Assembly: GCA_004194705.1 (NCBI GenBank)
Contig: SADC01001072.1
Location: forward strand, 1 to 64,000
DNA: 64,000 nt
Source: Ditylenchus dipsaci
Lineage: Eukaryota > Nematoda > Chromadorea > Rhabditida > Anguinidae
Reading direction: 5' to 3'
The position numbers were made by a program, and so were the translations under genes. This document shows, one piece after another, positions 34,590 through 47,100 of the stretch (the stretch's first letter is position 1; each line of letters begins with the position of its first letter). Below the pieces are notes generated by a model that was not told where the DNA came from, made no database searches, and saw nothing but the letters and a program-made list of their open reading frames with translations.

Positions 34590-34945
34590 ACCAGGCCTGT
34601 GCACGGACCAAAAGGGGCCCTGAATTTTCTCTGACTTTTTGAAAAAGTTTATATCATTTGATAGCTAAGATTTTAAGCTGCAAAATGATATTTTCCGGAA
34701 TTAGGTTTGAAAAAAATGATCGCCTACGGGCTCTTTGATAAAAAAAACATTTTTTACGCTGTTTTTTTTTACCAAAAAGCCGGTCCATAGGCCAACATTT
34801 TTTCAAACCCCTGCCGGAAAATACCATTTTGTAGCCTGAAATCTAAGCTATCAGATAGTATAAACTTTTTTTCAAAAGTCAGAAAAAAGTCAGAGAGTAT
34901 TTGGTGCCCGCTTCGGCCCATTTCGGCCCGTGCAAAGGCCTGGGT
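34590..34945. mobile_element. Palindrome GGCCTGTGCACGGACC
   Basis: The left arm from about 34,590 (GGCCTGTGCACGGACCAAAA) pairs with the right arm ending about 34,945 (GGCCCGTGCAAAGGCC). Inner arms around TTGATAGCTAAGATTTTAAG are shared. It sits between the presumed promoter and the first coding exon of the polyhomeotic-like gene. Confidence 0.65.
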
Positions 34946-35129
34946 ATAACACCACTCCCTCAAGCTCGTCAAACTTCGGACTAGATTGACCAATCACGTT
35001 AGGCAAAAGGCACCAAAAAGCGGCCTGAATAAAAAGTGTGGGCCCAGCGGGGAGTCGGACTTGAGGGATTGGTGTTTTGTCGAAAGACCACTGTAGAGCG
35101 AAGGAAAACATTTTCTTAAAATATTTCAG

Positions 35130-38100
35130 ATGGATGCAGACCAAGACAGCATCTCTAAACAGTCAAGCCCCTCCAGAAAATCTTCTATAAATGGGTGTGA
35201 CGATGCCGTTCTAGAGACTATGGAGCAGTTAAAAGTAAAGACTGAAGAGTCGGCAACCTCCACCAACCCCACCTCCCAGTCTTCAGCACCAATCCAGCCG
35301 TTAATTGGTCTTTCTCCTAATATTGATACTAAAACCAGTGGATTGGACAGCTACGCGGAAACGAAAATTACAGAAAGCGATAGCCAAGATGCAGACTCAC
35401 TGTGCGAGTTGGTTATTGCTGAAAGTGATGACTCTCCATGCCTGTTATAGATCAAATGGTGGACAGTGCAGACGAAAGAGATTCAAAAAAAGAAGATGAG
35501 CCTGCGAAACTGGAAGAGTCCCAGAAGACACCACCACTTCCACAACGAGAAATCAAAATTTCAAAAGAAGGTGTCCATCTCCAGCCGAACATTCTTTCAC
35601 CAGTGGCGGAGAAAGACCAGGTACAGGAGCCAAATCCACCAAATGAATCAACGGTCACAGCCAAACTACCTTGCAAACCAGTGGAGAAGTCCACCAACCC
35701 ATTCATCCTGCCCAAACCATCAACATCCGCTGAATCAAACTCAGAAAAGCACCTAGATCATTGCCATTGGGTCCATCACCCAGCCAGCAGCAGCATCCAC
35801 CGCCTGTAAGCCAGCCAAAAGTTCTTTCGAAAAAGGCTAAAGTAGAGATCCTCCAAGCGCTGTCAAACCAATAGCCAAGAAAGCCATCAAGCCCAAGTTG
35901 AATCCAGCTAAACCAGGAGAGACCACTACCAGTAATAGCAAAAAGAAAGTTCCCCCAACCATGATTATCAATCCAATGGATTGTATGACTAGTACTAATC
36001 AGGTGCTTGTGCCTAAACCACCATCCAAACCTAGGAATAAACCAGTCCCTAAGCAAAAAAGGCAACTGAAACGTTGGTTTAAACATTTTTAGTCAAAATA
36101 TCATAATATTGTGGTTTTAGAACCAACCCTGCCAATAAACAGCAGTCACCGGAGCAAAAGGTTTGTATTTATTAGAGTTGAGTGATGGTCATATAGCGGA
36201 ATATGGCTAGCTATTTAAAAATGGCCATTTCACCAACCCTGTTACTTAGTGTTAGTAGCAGGTTTTTATAACTGTAAAAATTTATGGTAGAAATAACTGT
36301 GAATATGGCCATGGTAATATGGCATAATAAGAATACCACAAAATGGGCGGCCGTTTGCTCAACCCTGGTATTTATTGAATAATACGTCATCAATGGTACG
36401 ATGATAAGAAAGATAGTGGCGTCCATAATTGAAAAAAAACATACGAGAAATGATACGACAACAAGTCTGCCTGAAAATGTGTGTGACCACCTGGATTTTG
36501 TTTTTGTCGTACCATCATGGGCGTAGTGTAAATCCAATGATTGGTAAAAACGTTTTTTATAGAGCAACGATCCTTCCCCTTCAAGCAGCAATGGCAATAC
36601 TAGCAACAATAGCAATAACATGATGATGAATGCTGGAATGCAGAACATGATATTTCCGAACCAGCTGGCATTAGTGAGAGATTTTATAAATTCTTAACAT
36701 AATTCTAAAAATTAGAAAACTGGTTTAGGCTCCAATGGAAATTTTATTGCGATGCCAAGCTACATGCAGATGGTAGGTTGGAAAAAACTCATTAGTAACA
36801 CAACTTAGGTTATAATAATTGAGATAACATTTTCGTGCGGGAATGTTTGATTCTCAGAGGTTATAGGAGACCTAGACGGGTGTCAAATACAGGTGCGAAA
36901 TTTTGTACTCTATCAAAAGTGACCGAACTACAACTTTTATCCTCTTTGGTGAAAAAAACTCGAATTTTCTCGGAGAAGAAACAGCAAAAACGATTTTTTG
37001 AATTCCCGCTAAAACCTGAAATACCGTAAATACTCTAATAAACGGAGACCCCTACAGTTAACATTTTTCAAATTTGCGTTGCTTTTTTAACCCCAATATT
37101 GTTTATTTTTCGAAACGGACGACCACTCATTTTGTAGAGTTTGTGAAGCTCTGCAAAATGAGGGGTCGTCCGTTGTGAAAAATAAACAATATTGGGGTTA
37201 AAAAAGCAACGCAAATTTGAAAAACGTTAACTGTAGGGTCTCCGTTTATTAGAGTATTTACGGTAGGTATTTTTCGGCTGTACCCCGAAATTTAAGCGGC
37301 GATTTGCTAAGTGGTCGATTTGCTAAGCGTCGTTTTGCTAAGAAAAAAAATTTAAGCGCATTTTTGCTAAGAATTGAAAATTTAAGCGCCAATTTGCTAA
37401 CTGGTCGTTTTGCTAAGAATTTTTTTTGCTAAGTAGTTGTTTTGATAAAGATCTTGTTTGTTAAGCTACATCTTCTTCAGTTCGGCTTAATTTCGGGGTA
37501 CAGACCTTAAAACCCAAACGGTTCAATCCAAATCATGTTCTAAAAACGGTTTAATTGAATCGGGGTCTCCTACTCTGGACTGATTGCACCCAGAGGGATT
37601 CGAACCAGTAACTTTGGTGATGAGTATATGGACCTCTTCGCCAAGTAAACACTCAAAATTACGATAAAAAAGGTATGCACCCAGGTGGATGCGAACCAGC
37701 ATCCTCGGCGGTGGCTATCCAAGTGGTCGTCCACTTGGATCAAAAATTTTTTTACATTTTTCATGTTCCAAAACCTGTTTTCTGGACTAATTCGAGCACG
37801 CTGAAGAGGGTTTGTTAGTGGTAAAATAGGGTTTTGTATGGTATTTTTTGAGCATTTGACAACGATTGATTTTACCAAAACTCGATCTTGCCAAAACTCA
37901 AAAAATACCTTACAAAACGGCATTTTACCACTATCAAACCATCTTCAGCATGAATGAATTAGTCCAGAAAACAGGTTTCGGAACATGAAAAACGTAAAAA
38001 AATTTTACTCCAAGTGGTCGACCACTTGGTTTGGTCACTCTGGATAGAGTTCTGAGCGATTTCAAAGGGTGATGTAAAGGTTGCTGGTTCGAATCCACCT

Positions 38101-41100
38101 GGGTGCATACCTTTTTTTTACTATAATTTTTAATGTAAAAAGACTAACGTTTGACTTTTTAGTCCTTTTGGGTGAATACACCCCTACTCTGGAGTTACAT
38201 GGATATCAACCTGTCCAGGTGGTACCGACCCAGGTTTGGGTTGGCTGGGTAAAATCGCACTTTCAGCATTAACAAGCCCAATTCCTCACAAACTTTAAGT
38301 TTAGAAAAATAGCTTTCTTATTTAAGTGAACTTTTTCACTTTTAGGCCATCCAGGTGGACATCCACCTGGCCAGGTGGTACCTACACCAGGTATTGAAGT
38401 TAAGGTGTGTAAAATCGCAATTTTGGACTTAACAAACCCATCTCCCCACACAATTTTAAGTTAGAAAAATTGGTTTATTTTTTATTAAAAAATCGGCGTA
38501 AAAATGTCCGTCGGAAAAACCTCTAATCTACCAGAATATTGAGAAAAAGGAAAAGTACAAAAAGGCAGAAAAGTTCTTAAAGGAGCATGCTTTCCTGTTG
38601 ATAAGTCAATTGTTGATATTTGAATTCCCGGGGACAAAATCCTACACTATGGTTTTGGCACGAATTGTTTTTTGAATGCAAATATTTTCTGTTTGAAATG
38701 TTCATTTTGAATTCTCGAATCAATATCGGTGTACTTCGCTGATCTGCTGCGAGTTTACATTTTTTCTGGCTCGAAGACTGTGTTAACTGAGATGTTGCGT
38801 GCTGATTTGTGGATCTCTGTGCCTAATTGGCATTCTTCTGTTTCAGAACATCGACAAATCGGTAAAGGAGTGTGACTACGCTGCTCTGAAATGCATTAGA
38901 TACGTTTTTTTTAGCTATTTTGCCGTCTTTTTCTTTTCTTTTGTTCGTTCTTTTCAGGTTTCTTGCAAGGTGAATTCTACTGGTCGCTTGGAATCTGGTG
39001 CTGCTGTCTATTTGGATGCCGTCATTCAGTGTCTCTTTGTTCAGGTTTTCATACGCTGTTTATCTTGACCAAGCTTTTCAGGTTTTCGAATGTCTGGGGA
39101 TGTCGGGCGCAGCCGTAGGCTTTCTGATCTGGTTGTCTCAATTGCTGAACTGACCTGTCTTTACCAAAGTTTCGCGAATAGTTGCTCCTTAGTGCATTAG
39201 ATAAGTTTTTTTAGCCTCTTTGCCGTCTATCGCTTTTCTTTTGTTCTTTCTTTTCAGGTTTTGCAACTGAGGGTGTCAAGTGTTATGTCGGTTCAGCTGT
39301 ATTTTTTATCCTTTTCACAGAAAACTCCAGTCTCCATCGATCCAGTCTGTCATCAAGCATATACAGTCTACATAAAATATTAGATAAGTTTCGTTTGCTT
39401 ACTTGCCGGCTTTTTCTTTTTCGTTTTTTGTCTTTTCCAGGTAAAATTTCTCAAGTGTTCGGTATAGAAAAGAGGAGCTAAAAAGAGGGTCACAAAGTGG
39501 TGTTTTCGAGAAATTGCAAGTCAGCAGCTAACTTCATGATCTGTAGCTACCGAACTCATCCTCACGCGACTGGTTCTTCGCCTTTGTTAGTTAGTTATTC
39601 AATTTTTTTCCATGTCTTTGGCACAAACTGAGAGTGACATGGTATGGGTCAAAAACTTTGATATTGATATTTTAGGGTTGTTTTGGAAGTCCTAGGCGAT
39701 TACGCAATTTTTTAAATAGTCTTTCCGCGCTATTGCCAAGGGATTGTATTGCTTTCGTATTGTTGACCTTTTTTCCAACTACAAGGTGTCCGGAAATTCT
39801 ATACATTCATTTTTTTGTGTTTGAAAGTCAATCTATCCTTTTTGGGGTGATGGGTAATCGGAGAGTCCTCCGTAACTCTTCGCTTCAACTCTGAGTATGT
39901 CCGATAATCGCTCTGCGTGTGACTACAAAAACTCGCAAATCTCAGCCACAAGAAACCACGAATGCCTCTTGCAAAATTTTATTTATATCATTTATGAGCA
40001 CATAAACACCGTACAATCAACACACATTCACGGACAGTACTTTGCACACTATTTCTGGCATGTATACATTCAGCATCTGGTCCAACTTGCTTACATATAA
40101 CGATAAACATGAAACAAAGAGCCAATGACAAATCCAGAAATAAGTGACCAACCAACCCGAATTTGGATGATGTCAATCAAAAACCTTTACGGCTAGTCCG
40201 GTTCAACCATAAATAAAAACAGACGACCTAAAAAAGAAAGAACAAAAGAAAAGCGATAGACGGCAAAGAGGCTAAAAAAACTTATCTAATGCACTAAGGA
40301 GCAACTATTCGCGAAACTTTGGTAAAGACAGGTCAGTTCAGCAATTGAGACAACCAGATCAGAAAGCCTACGGCTGCGCCCGACATCCCCAGACATTCGA
40401 AAACCTGAAAAGCTTGGTCAAGATAAACCGCGTATGAAAACCTGAACAAAGAGACACTGAATGACGGCATCCAAATAGACAGCAGCACCAGATTCCAAGC
40501 GACCAGTAGAATTCACCTTGCAAGAAACCTGAAAAGAACGAACAAAAGAAAAGAAAAAGACGGCAAAATAGCTAAAAAAAACGTATCTAATGCATTTCAG
40601 AGCAGCGTAGTCACACTCCTTTACCGATTTGTCGATGTTCTGAAACAGAAGAATGCCAATTAGGCACAGAGATCCACAAATCAGCACGCAACATCTCAGT
40701 TAACACAGTCTTCGAGCCAGAAAAAATGTAAAACTCGCAGCAGATCAGCGAAGTACACCGATATTGATTCGAGAATTCAAAATGAACATTTCAAACAGAA
40801 AATATTTGCATTCAAAAAAAAATTCGTGCCAAAACCATAGTGTAGGATTTTGTCCCCGGGAATTCAAATATCAACAATTGACTTATCAACAGGAAAGCAT
40901 GCTCCTTTAACAAATCGGGATTTAAGAAAAGAATGCCTTAGCAAAAAAATTCTTAGCAAATGGGCGCCTTAACAAAAAAATTCTTAGCAAATGGGCGCTT
41001 TAACAAAAAAATTCTTAGCAATTTGTCGCGGCTGTAACTAAAAACACACACCAAATACTGATTTCCCGCAGTAAATTTATTATTTCCCGCAGTAAATTTG

Positions 41101-44100
41101 AATTTCAAACAAAATACTGATTTCCTGCAGTAAATTACTGATTTCCCGCAGTAAATTTTGTATTTCCTGCAGTAAATTTTGCGGGAATTTGAATTTTCAG
41201 GTCAGAAAATACATTCAACTGGTCAGAATCCCACCCCAGAGTGGCCAGAAGCACCTGAAAGTTGGTTTTTTGGGGTTTTACTAAAGGGGGGGGGGGGGTA
41301 AACTTTTTGCGAAAAATCGATTGAGCGGGTCAAATTTCGGGTCCGATGGGCTCAATTGCTCAGGATTCCACCCTTAACCATTCTCAATCATCTTAAACCA
41401 CCCTAAACCATCCCAAACTGCTCCAGACCAGTATCTAACTACCCTAAATCAGTGCTTAGGTTGGTTTAAGATAGTTGAGAATGGTTAAGGGTGGAATCCT
41501 GAGCAATTGAGCCCATCGGACCCGAAATTTGACCCGCTCAATCGATTTTTCGCAAAAAGTTTACTCCCCCTTTAGTAAACCCCCAAAAAACCAACTTTCA
41601 GGTGCTTCTGGCCACTCTGGGGTGGAATTCTGACCAGTTGAATGTATTTTCTGACCTGAAAATTCAAATTCCCGCAAATTAACTGCAGGAAATACAAAAT
41701 TTACTGCGGGAAATCAGTAATTTACTGCAGGAAATCAGTATTTGTTTGAAATTCAAATTTACTGCGGGAATAATAAATTTACTGCGGGAAATCAGTATTT
41801 TGGTGTGTGAAATCAATTTTAGCCATTTGTCGCTTAGCAAAAAAATTCTTGGCAAAACGACCGCTTAGCAAATCGACCACTTAGCAAAATGCCGCTTAAA
41901 TTTCGGGGTACAGCCTATTTTTCGGATCATTTGAAGTAGCGTGAAATAGGGAACATATCGCCACCCTGAATCTTTATTATTTTCAGCCATCAAGTCAGCC
42001 AAACGGACAGCCACAGTTCATTCCTGTGATGTCATCCCAAATATTTCTGGCCATGCAACAGCAGCAGCAACAGCAATCGGAGAACAATTCGGCCCAAGCT
42101 TCTTCCGCTAACTCTTCCATCGGCTCAAAAATTTCAAGGATGCCGATGATGCAGCCAAGTAAGCAGGTTCACATCCTTAAAATTTTTTATTTCTTAAAAT
42201 CAACGGTTTATCGGAGCCAGTGTATGTAAATGCAAATTTCATTGGCTTAAGCGAACCGGAAATCAAATTCATCCCAAATACTATTGATACTGCTATAAAA
42301 AGTGATGAAACAAACCAATAAGTTTCCAAAGAACTGGATTGCAAACTGTATGCCATATTCAGCTCATCACGGCATATAATTTAGATGTCAACGGTGCCAT
42401 GAATGTTTGTTCCAGCATGGCCTCTTCTGTCGTCCAACCAGCTCAATTGATGTCGGCCAGCAATTCAGCAGGCAATCAAATGTTCTTCCGGGTTTCCAAG
42501 AATGGCATGCTCATGCGTAAGCTCTCATCTTGTCGAACCTAAATGGTGTAATTTATGTCTGTTTAGCAACCCTGGTCGCTCCTCAAAATATGGCTCAAGC
42601 TCGCACCAATTCCTCTACAGCCATGCCTATGCAGTTCAACCCAACAGTCAGTGGTGCCTTCTTCAGCCAGCCTCAACAGCAAAAATTCATCCAGCCAAAA
42701 CAGGTGTCCTCCACATCCAGCAATGCAGCTAATCGCCTGGTCACCTCTTCCAATGACAAATTGCAGAAGACATCTCCATCCAGTCAGTTGGCTAAGATGG
42801 CTCCTTCTACTTCCTCATCAGCTCCTATGTTTGGTCAGCAACCAGTGTTGACGACCCAGCCAGCTCAACAACAACATCCACAACAGTTTTCCCATTTGAC
42901 TAATTCACAGTTGGCAGCTTCTCTTGAAGGCTCTTCTTCTGCAATGCCTAGATTGGTACAAATCACACCTTCTCCTATCTCTGGATCTAGTCTTAATAGT
43001 GGTGGTAACCAGCAGCAGCAAATACAGAATGCTTGGGGTGAGATTTGGAAATTTACTAAAAAAATTCGATTTAAAAATATACTTCACAGAAATCTTAAAA
43101 ATGTCGAATGTGTCCTTTTTTGATTTTTTATATTTTTCTTGTTCTTTGTTGGAATTCAACGATTGACCATCCAAAATAACCAGAATTAACCCATGACAAG
43201 TTAAGCATGCTAGTCAGTCTTAAAAATGCTTCTTTGTGCTGTAGAGACAACCATAGTGACCCTCTTCCGTACCGGCCGAAGCAGGCCGGACGTAGAAGTG
43301 GCGGACGAGGTTCGGGAGCACAAATGCGATCACAAACGGGAGCACTGAATTACAGCAAAAAAATGAGACATGACAGTTGACGGAATGCCGCTAATTTTTA
43401 AAATATGATTACTATAGAACACAAAACACAATAAATCGGAGTATCAACCTAAAGAATTACCACCCCTTGAGGGGTGGCAATTGTCCAAAAAACGCACTGA
43501 GAAAGGGGAAAATACCCCAGTAGCTGAAAACCCTAGTGAACACATCTCTCTAGTGTCCAGTAGAACTCCTCAAAAATGGGAGAATCCCGATATTTGAGAA
43601 ATATCCATATGCCTAAAACTTTTTGGCTGACCTCAAGGAGATTCAATGTAAATAACCCGAGCAAGGCAGCCTTGACTAATGACCGCCATGACCGGTCTGG
43701 TCTTCAGCGTGGCCACTATGCAGGGCAGTTGACTGTATGTGATTTTTTTTGTTTCAGCGGGGTCTAAATTTTTCAAAATTGTATTATAGTCGACGCTCGA
43801 TATAACGTCCGCTCGATATAACGTCCCATTTTGGCCGGTCCCTTGAGGGACGTTATGTCGAGCGTCGACTGTATAGCAATCCGGTAACATCTTTCATTCT
43901 CTAATATATTTCAACAGTTAATTTTTCAGGAATCGCAAATTTTTCCATGGCTTCCTCCAAGCCCTTCTGTTCATCCACTCAATCAATAATGCCCTCTCTA
44001 ACCACCAGCAGTATTTTCCCGCAGATGGTAGCGTCAGCACCATCAGATGGTATGACTAGCGAGCAGAAGCACCTACTACCTCCACCCCCACTTCAGAAGG

Positions 44101-47100
44101 CTAGCAAGAAACGTGCGAAACCTGGTGGTGGCAGCACTGAGGAGGAGGACGATGGTGAGTGGTGCTAGCTTGTGTCTTATCTAACAGACAAGCAGTCAAA
44201 ATCAATAAAACAAGCAGGGGTGGGGCAGCAGGACAGTCAATTTAACCATTGATTTCAATCCTTGAGCTACCCTGATTGCTGGTTGAGAAAGAGGAGGAAC
44301 ACTAGTCCATAGAGGGGCAGCCCTCACCCTCCCCCTTCTTCCTCTTTTTTCAAGTCCTGAGTTGGCAGAGAATTGATTTTTTTGCCTTTGCTTGCAGTGT
44401 TTTTCTTTGCAGTGTTCCTTTTTTCAGGAAAAAGATTAAATATTTATTTTTGCGATGATAATTTCAACTTGAAATAAGTGAAATTTGAAGATTTTATTGC
44501 GAAAATAGGTCAGAGATTTTATATTTATTAATTTTTTTCATGTGAGATGTATGAGATGTCTTAAATTATTTAATTGACTAGTGTTTTTAATGTTATAAAA
44601 ATCCACTCTGCGATCATTTCGCAACCAAAGAGGCAGTCGAAAAAATATTTTTTAGTCTAGAATTATTTTTTTACAGTGGGTTTTAACCATTCTTAAATGG
44701 TTTTTAGCGGTATAAAGGTACGCCCCATTTCAAAAGACTTGAAAATTAAGAAACTTTTGACGCTACAGGAGTATACACCCCCAATGGTTTTTCGGGAGAG
44801 TGCCTTAATTTATTTTAAAGCTGATATTAGTTTTGCCCAGCGTGATTAGTAAGCAATTTCAGTAAGCCATTTTATAGTCAGCTGTTTTTTTTTAAACTAA
44901 TGATCTAGTGTTTTATATAAAAAGCAGGTAATTATCGCACTTTGCCTAGTAAAATTAGTTTTTCACGGCTTCATTGAACCTTTTAGGACTTGAAAAAAAG
45001 GACATAGCACCGGGTGGTTTCGATCCACCGACCTCTGGGTTATGGGCCCAGCACGCTCCCACTGCGCCACGGTGCTCGTGCCTAAATTATTTTAACTAAA
45101 GTATTATTATAGCCTGAGTCCTATGGGCTCAAACTGGGGCTCGAAAACGTTCTTTATTTAAAGATTTGTCCTTTATTTGAGATCCGAAATCTTTAGAATT
45201 TTTGAGATTTTAGTATACTCCAGGAGCGCCAAACCTTTCAAGGTTTGATAATTGTCACCAATTTTCTTCTTGTTTTTTTGTAAAAGTATAAATAGCTTAC
45301 CGTATTTACTCTAATAGAAGCTCGAGGGCTTCTATTTTTGGATTCCCTCTAGGAGGGATTATAGTTAGAGGGGGCTGGTGCCCTACCGCTATGCCAATTT
45401 TTTAGGATTTTTTAAAATAAAAAACAATGCTAATACAATATTCATGTACTTCTTTGGTTTACCAACTAGGGTGTGGGGCGTAAATCGAATAAGTACCAAC
45501 ATTCATTTATCTTCCCATATTTTCAGCCTCCTCAAGGGAAGCCACCGGTGGAGCAGCTAACGACGAGGAGGAGAACGAGCCACCACCTTTGCTTTGTAGA
45601 GGTGGGTTGCAACAATAATTAATGGTCATATTTGAGGAGTCGTTCGTTTATTAGAGAGAGCCTTTCATTGGAGAGGGGCTGTTAAACAGAGCAAATACGG
45701 CAATTAGGATTTTTGACCCATCGACATTTTCGACTCGACATAAAAAGTCGAAAGTCTAGAAAATTTCGACGTAAAAAGTCGAAAGTTTTTTTAAAGCAAA
45801 TTTTTTCAATCCCGGTTTTTTTAAATGGTGGCTTCTTTTTTCGGTCTGTTAAACGACCTTTACCCGGTTTTTTTAGTTATTTTTTATCGTAAACTAACGG
45901 GTATTCCTCTAAACCCGGTTTCACGGTTAAACAACTGAGTCCTAGCCTACTTTGAACATTTAAATGTGAAAATGAAAATTTAAAAAATAATTAATATATT
46001 TACATTTATGTGCAGGTGTTTATTTAGACGAATTTGGTAAAATCGAGAACGTGTTCCTCAGAGAAGCTGCTCTGATGCATGAACGCTGTTTTGATGCTCA
46101 TGGAAACAAAAAGGCGCCCATCAAGTAATTTTTGGTAAATGTAGTCAGTAAAAAAGACTTTTGGCCTTTAAAAGACCATGCTTGTTGATAAACATGAGAA
46201 TTGTGGCAAATTCAAACGCACGCGGAACACTTTTTCATTGCTTCTATGAGCTCACTACGACTGAAAATCTCACTGAGAATTCTCATTGAGAATCTCACTC
46301 ACTATTTTTCACAGGATTTTTTTCAGTGCTCACGCTCACTCACTGACTGTGAGGACAAATTTCATTCTCACTCACAGGCCAAAAAACTTCTTCATCGAAA
46401 CACTTTTTTTACTCCAAAAATACTTTTTGAAGTGTGCATTGTTGGTATATAAAATAAAAAGTAATTAGTTATAAAAGTGGTCTAGGTAGCTTAGTGGTAT
46501 AGCAGCGCTGTTTAGTGGTTGTCGATCTCAAGTGCGGTTCCATTATTTTCTTTTCTGCTCTTTCATATTTGATCATTCATACTACAGTCAAACCTCGATA
46601 CAATGAACTTCTGGGGGCCGACCACCATGTTCGTTATATCGAGGGTATAGTATAAGTCATTTACGTAACCCCAGGTCAAATAGACGTCAAAAATGTTCGT
46701 TATATCAGGGGTTTTGTCGTATCGAGTGTTCGTTATATCGAGGTTTGACTGTAATACATAAGAAATTATTGAAAAAATAATTTCGGAATAAAAAAGGTCA
46801 AAATGCCAAAATGCCAACCTTATCAACAAGTATGGTCTCTTAAGTGGCAAAACCCCAACCACAGTACAACCCCTAGCTAGATACACAGTAATTAAATATC
46901 CACTCAAAATTTCTTTTTATACAAACGAAATAACGGAATACTAGCAAAGAATTCATTGAGGAATTAGGAAATTTCGCTTTCTAGTGGAGCTCGAAATCAC
47001 CTTCCTGCTGGTAAGCAGTGCAAACAGCGTCACTGGCAACTATCACACCACCTCGGATGACTATCTTCATTTTGGGAGACCCCGGATCGCCAACATCTTC

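Larger units (their letters stand above)
37276..41915. mobile_element. 4.6-kb TSD-flanked nested element in a polyhomeotic-like intron
   Basis: The same 8 bp, TATTTTTC, stands at 37,268-37,275 and 41,916-41,923. Ends are GGCTGTACCCCGAAATTTAA and its exact inverse TTAAATTTCGGGGTACAGCC. Subterminal tracts are TTTGCTAAG / CTTAGCAAA words. An 8-bp duplication suggests a hAT-like insertion. Inside are tRNA-like cassettes, direct repeats (38.2-38.46 kb), the TTAA palindrome 38,581-40,906 and a 'fraction-word' palindrome (41.03-41.78 kb). Together they make this intron about 5.2 kb long. Confidence 0.8.

Noticed and set aside
35703..36086. Minus-strand open frame opposite the first polyhomeotic-like exon
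   Set aside because: It is the antisense of a Pro/Ser/Lys-rich coding exon, giving Trp/Gly-rich shadow text.
36211..36648. Minus frame rich in hydrophobic residues, as if a membrane protein
   Set aside because: It spans a repeat and the antisense of the SNDPSPSSSNGN exon; no splice or start support.
38195..38470. Possible CRISPR-like or satellite array
   Set aside because: Only two diverged direct units without regular spacers; the genome is clearly eukaryotic.
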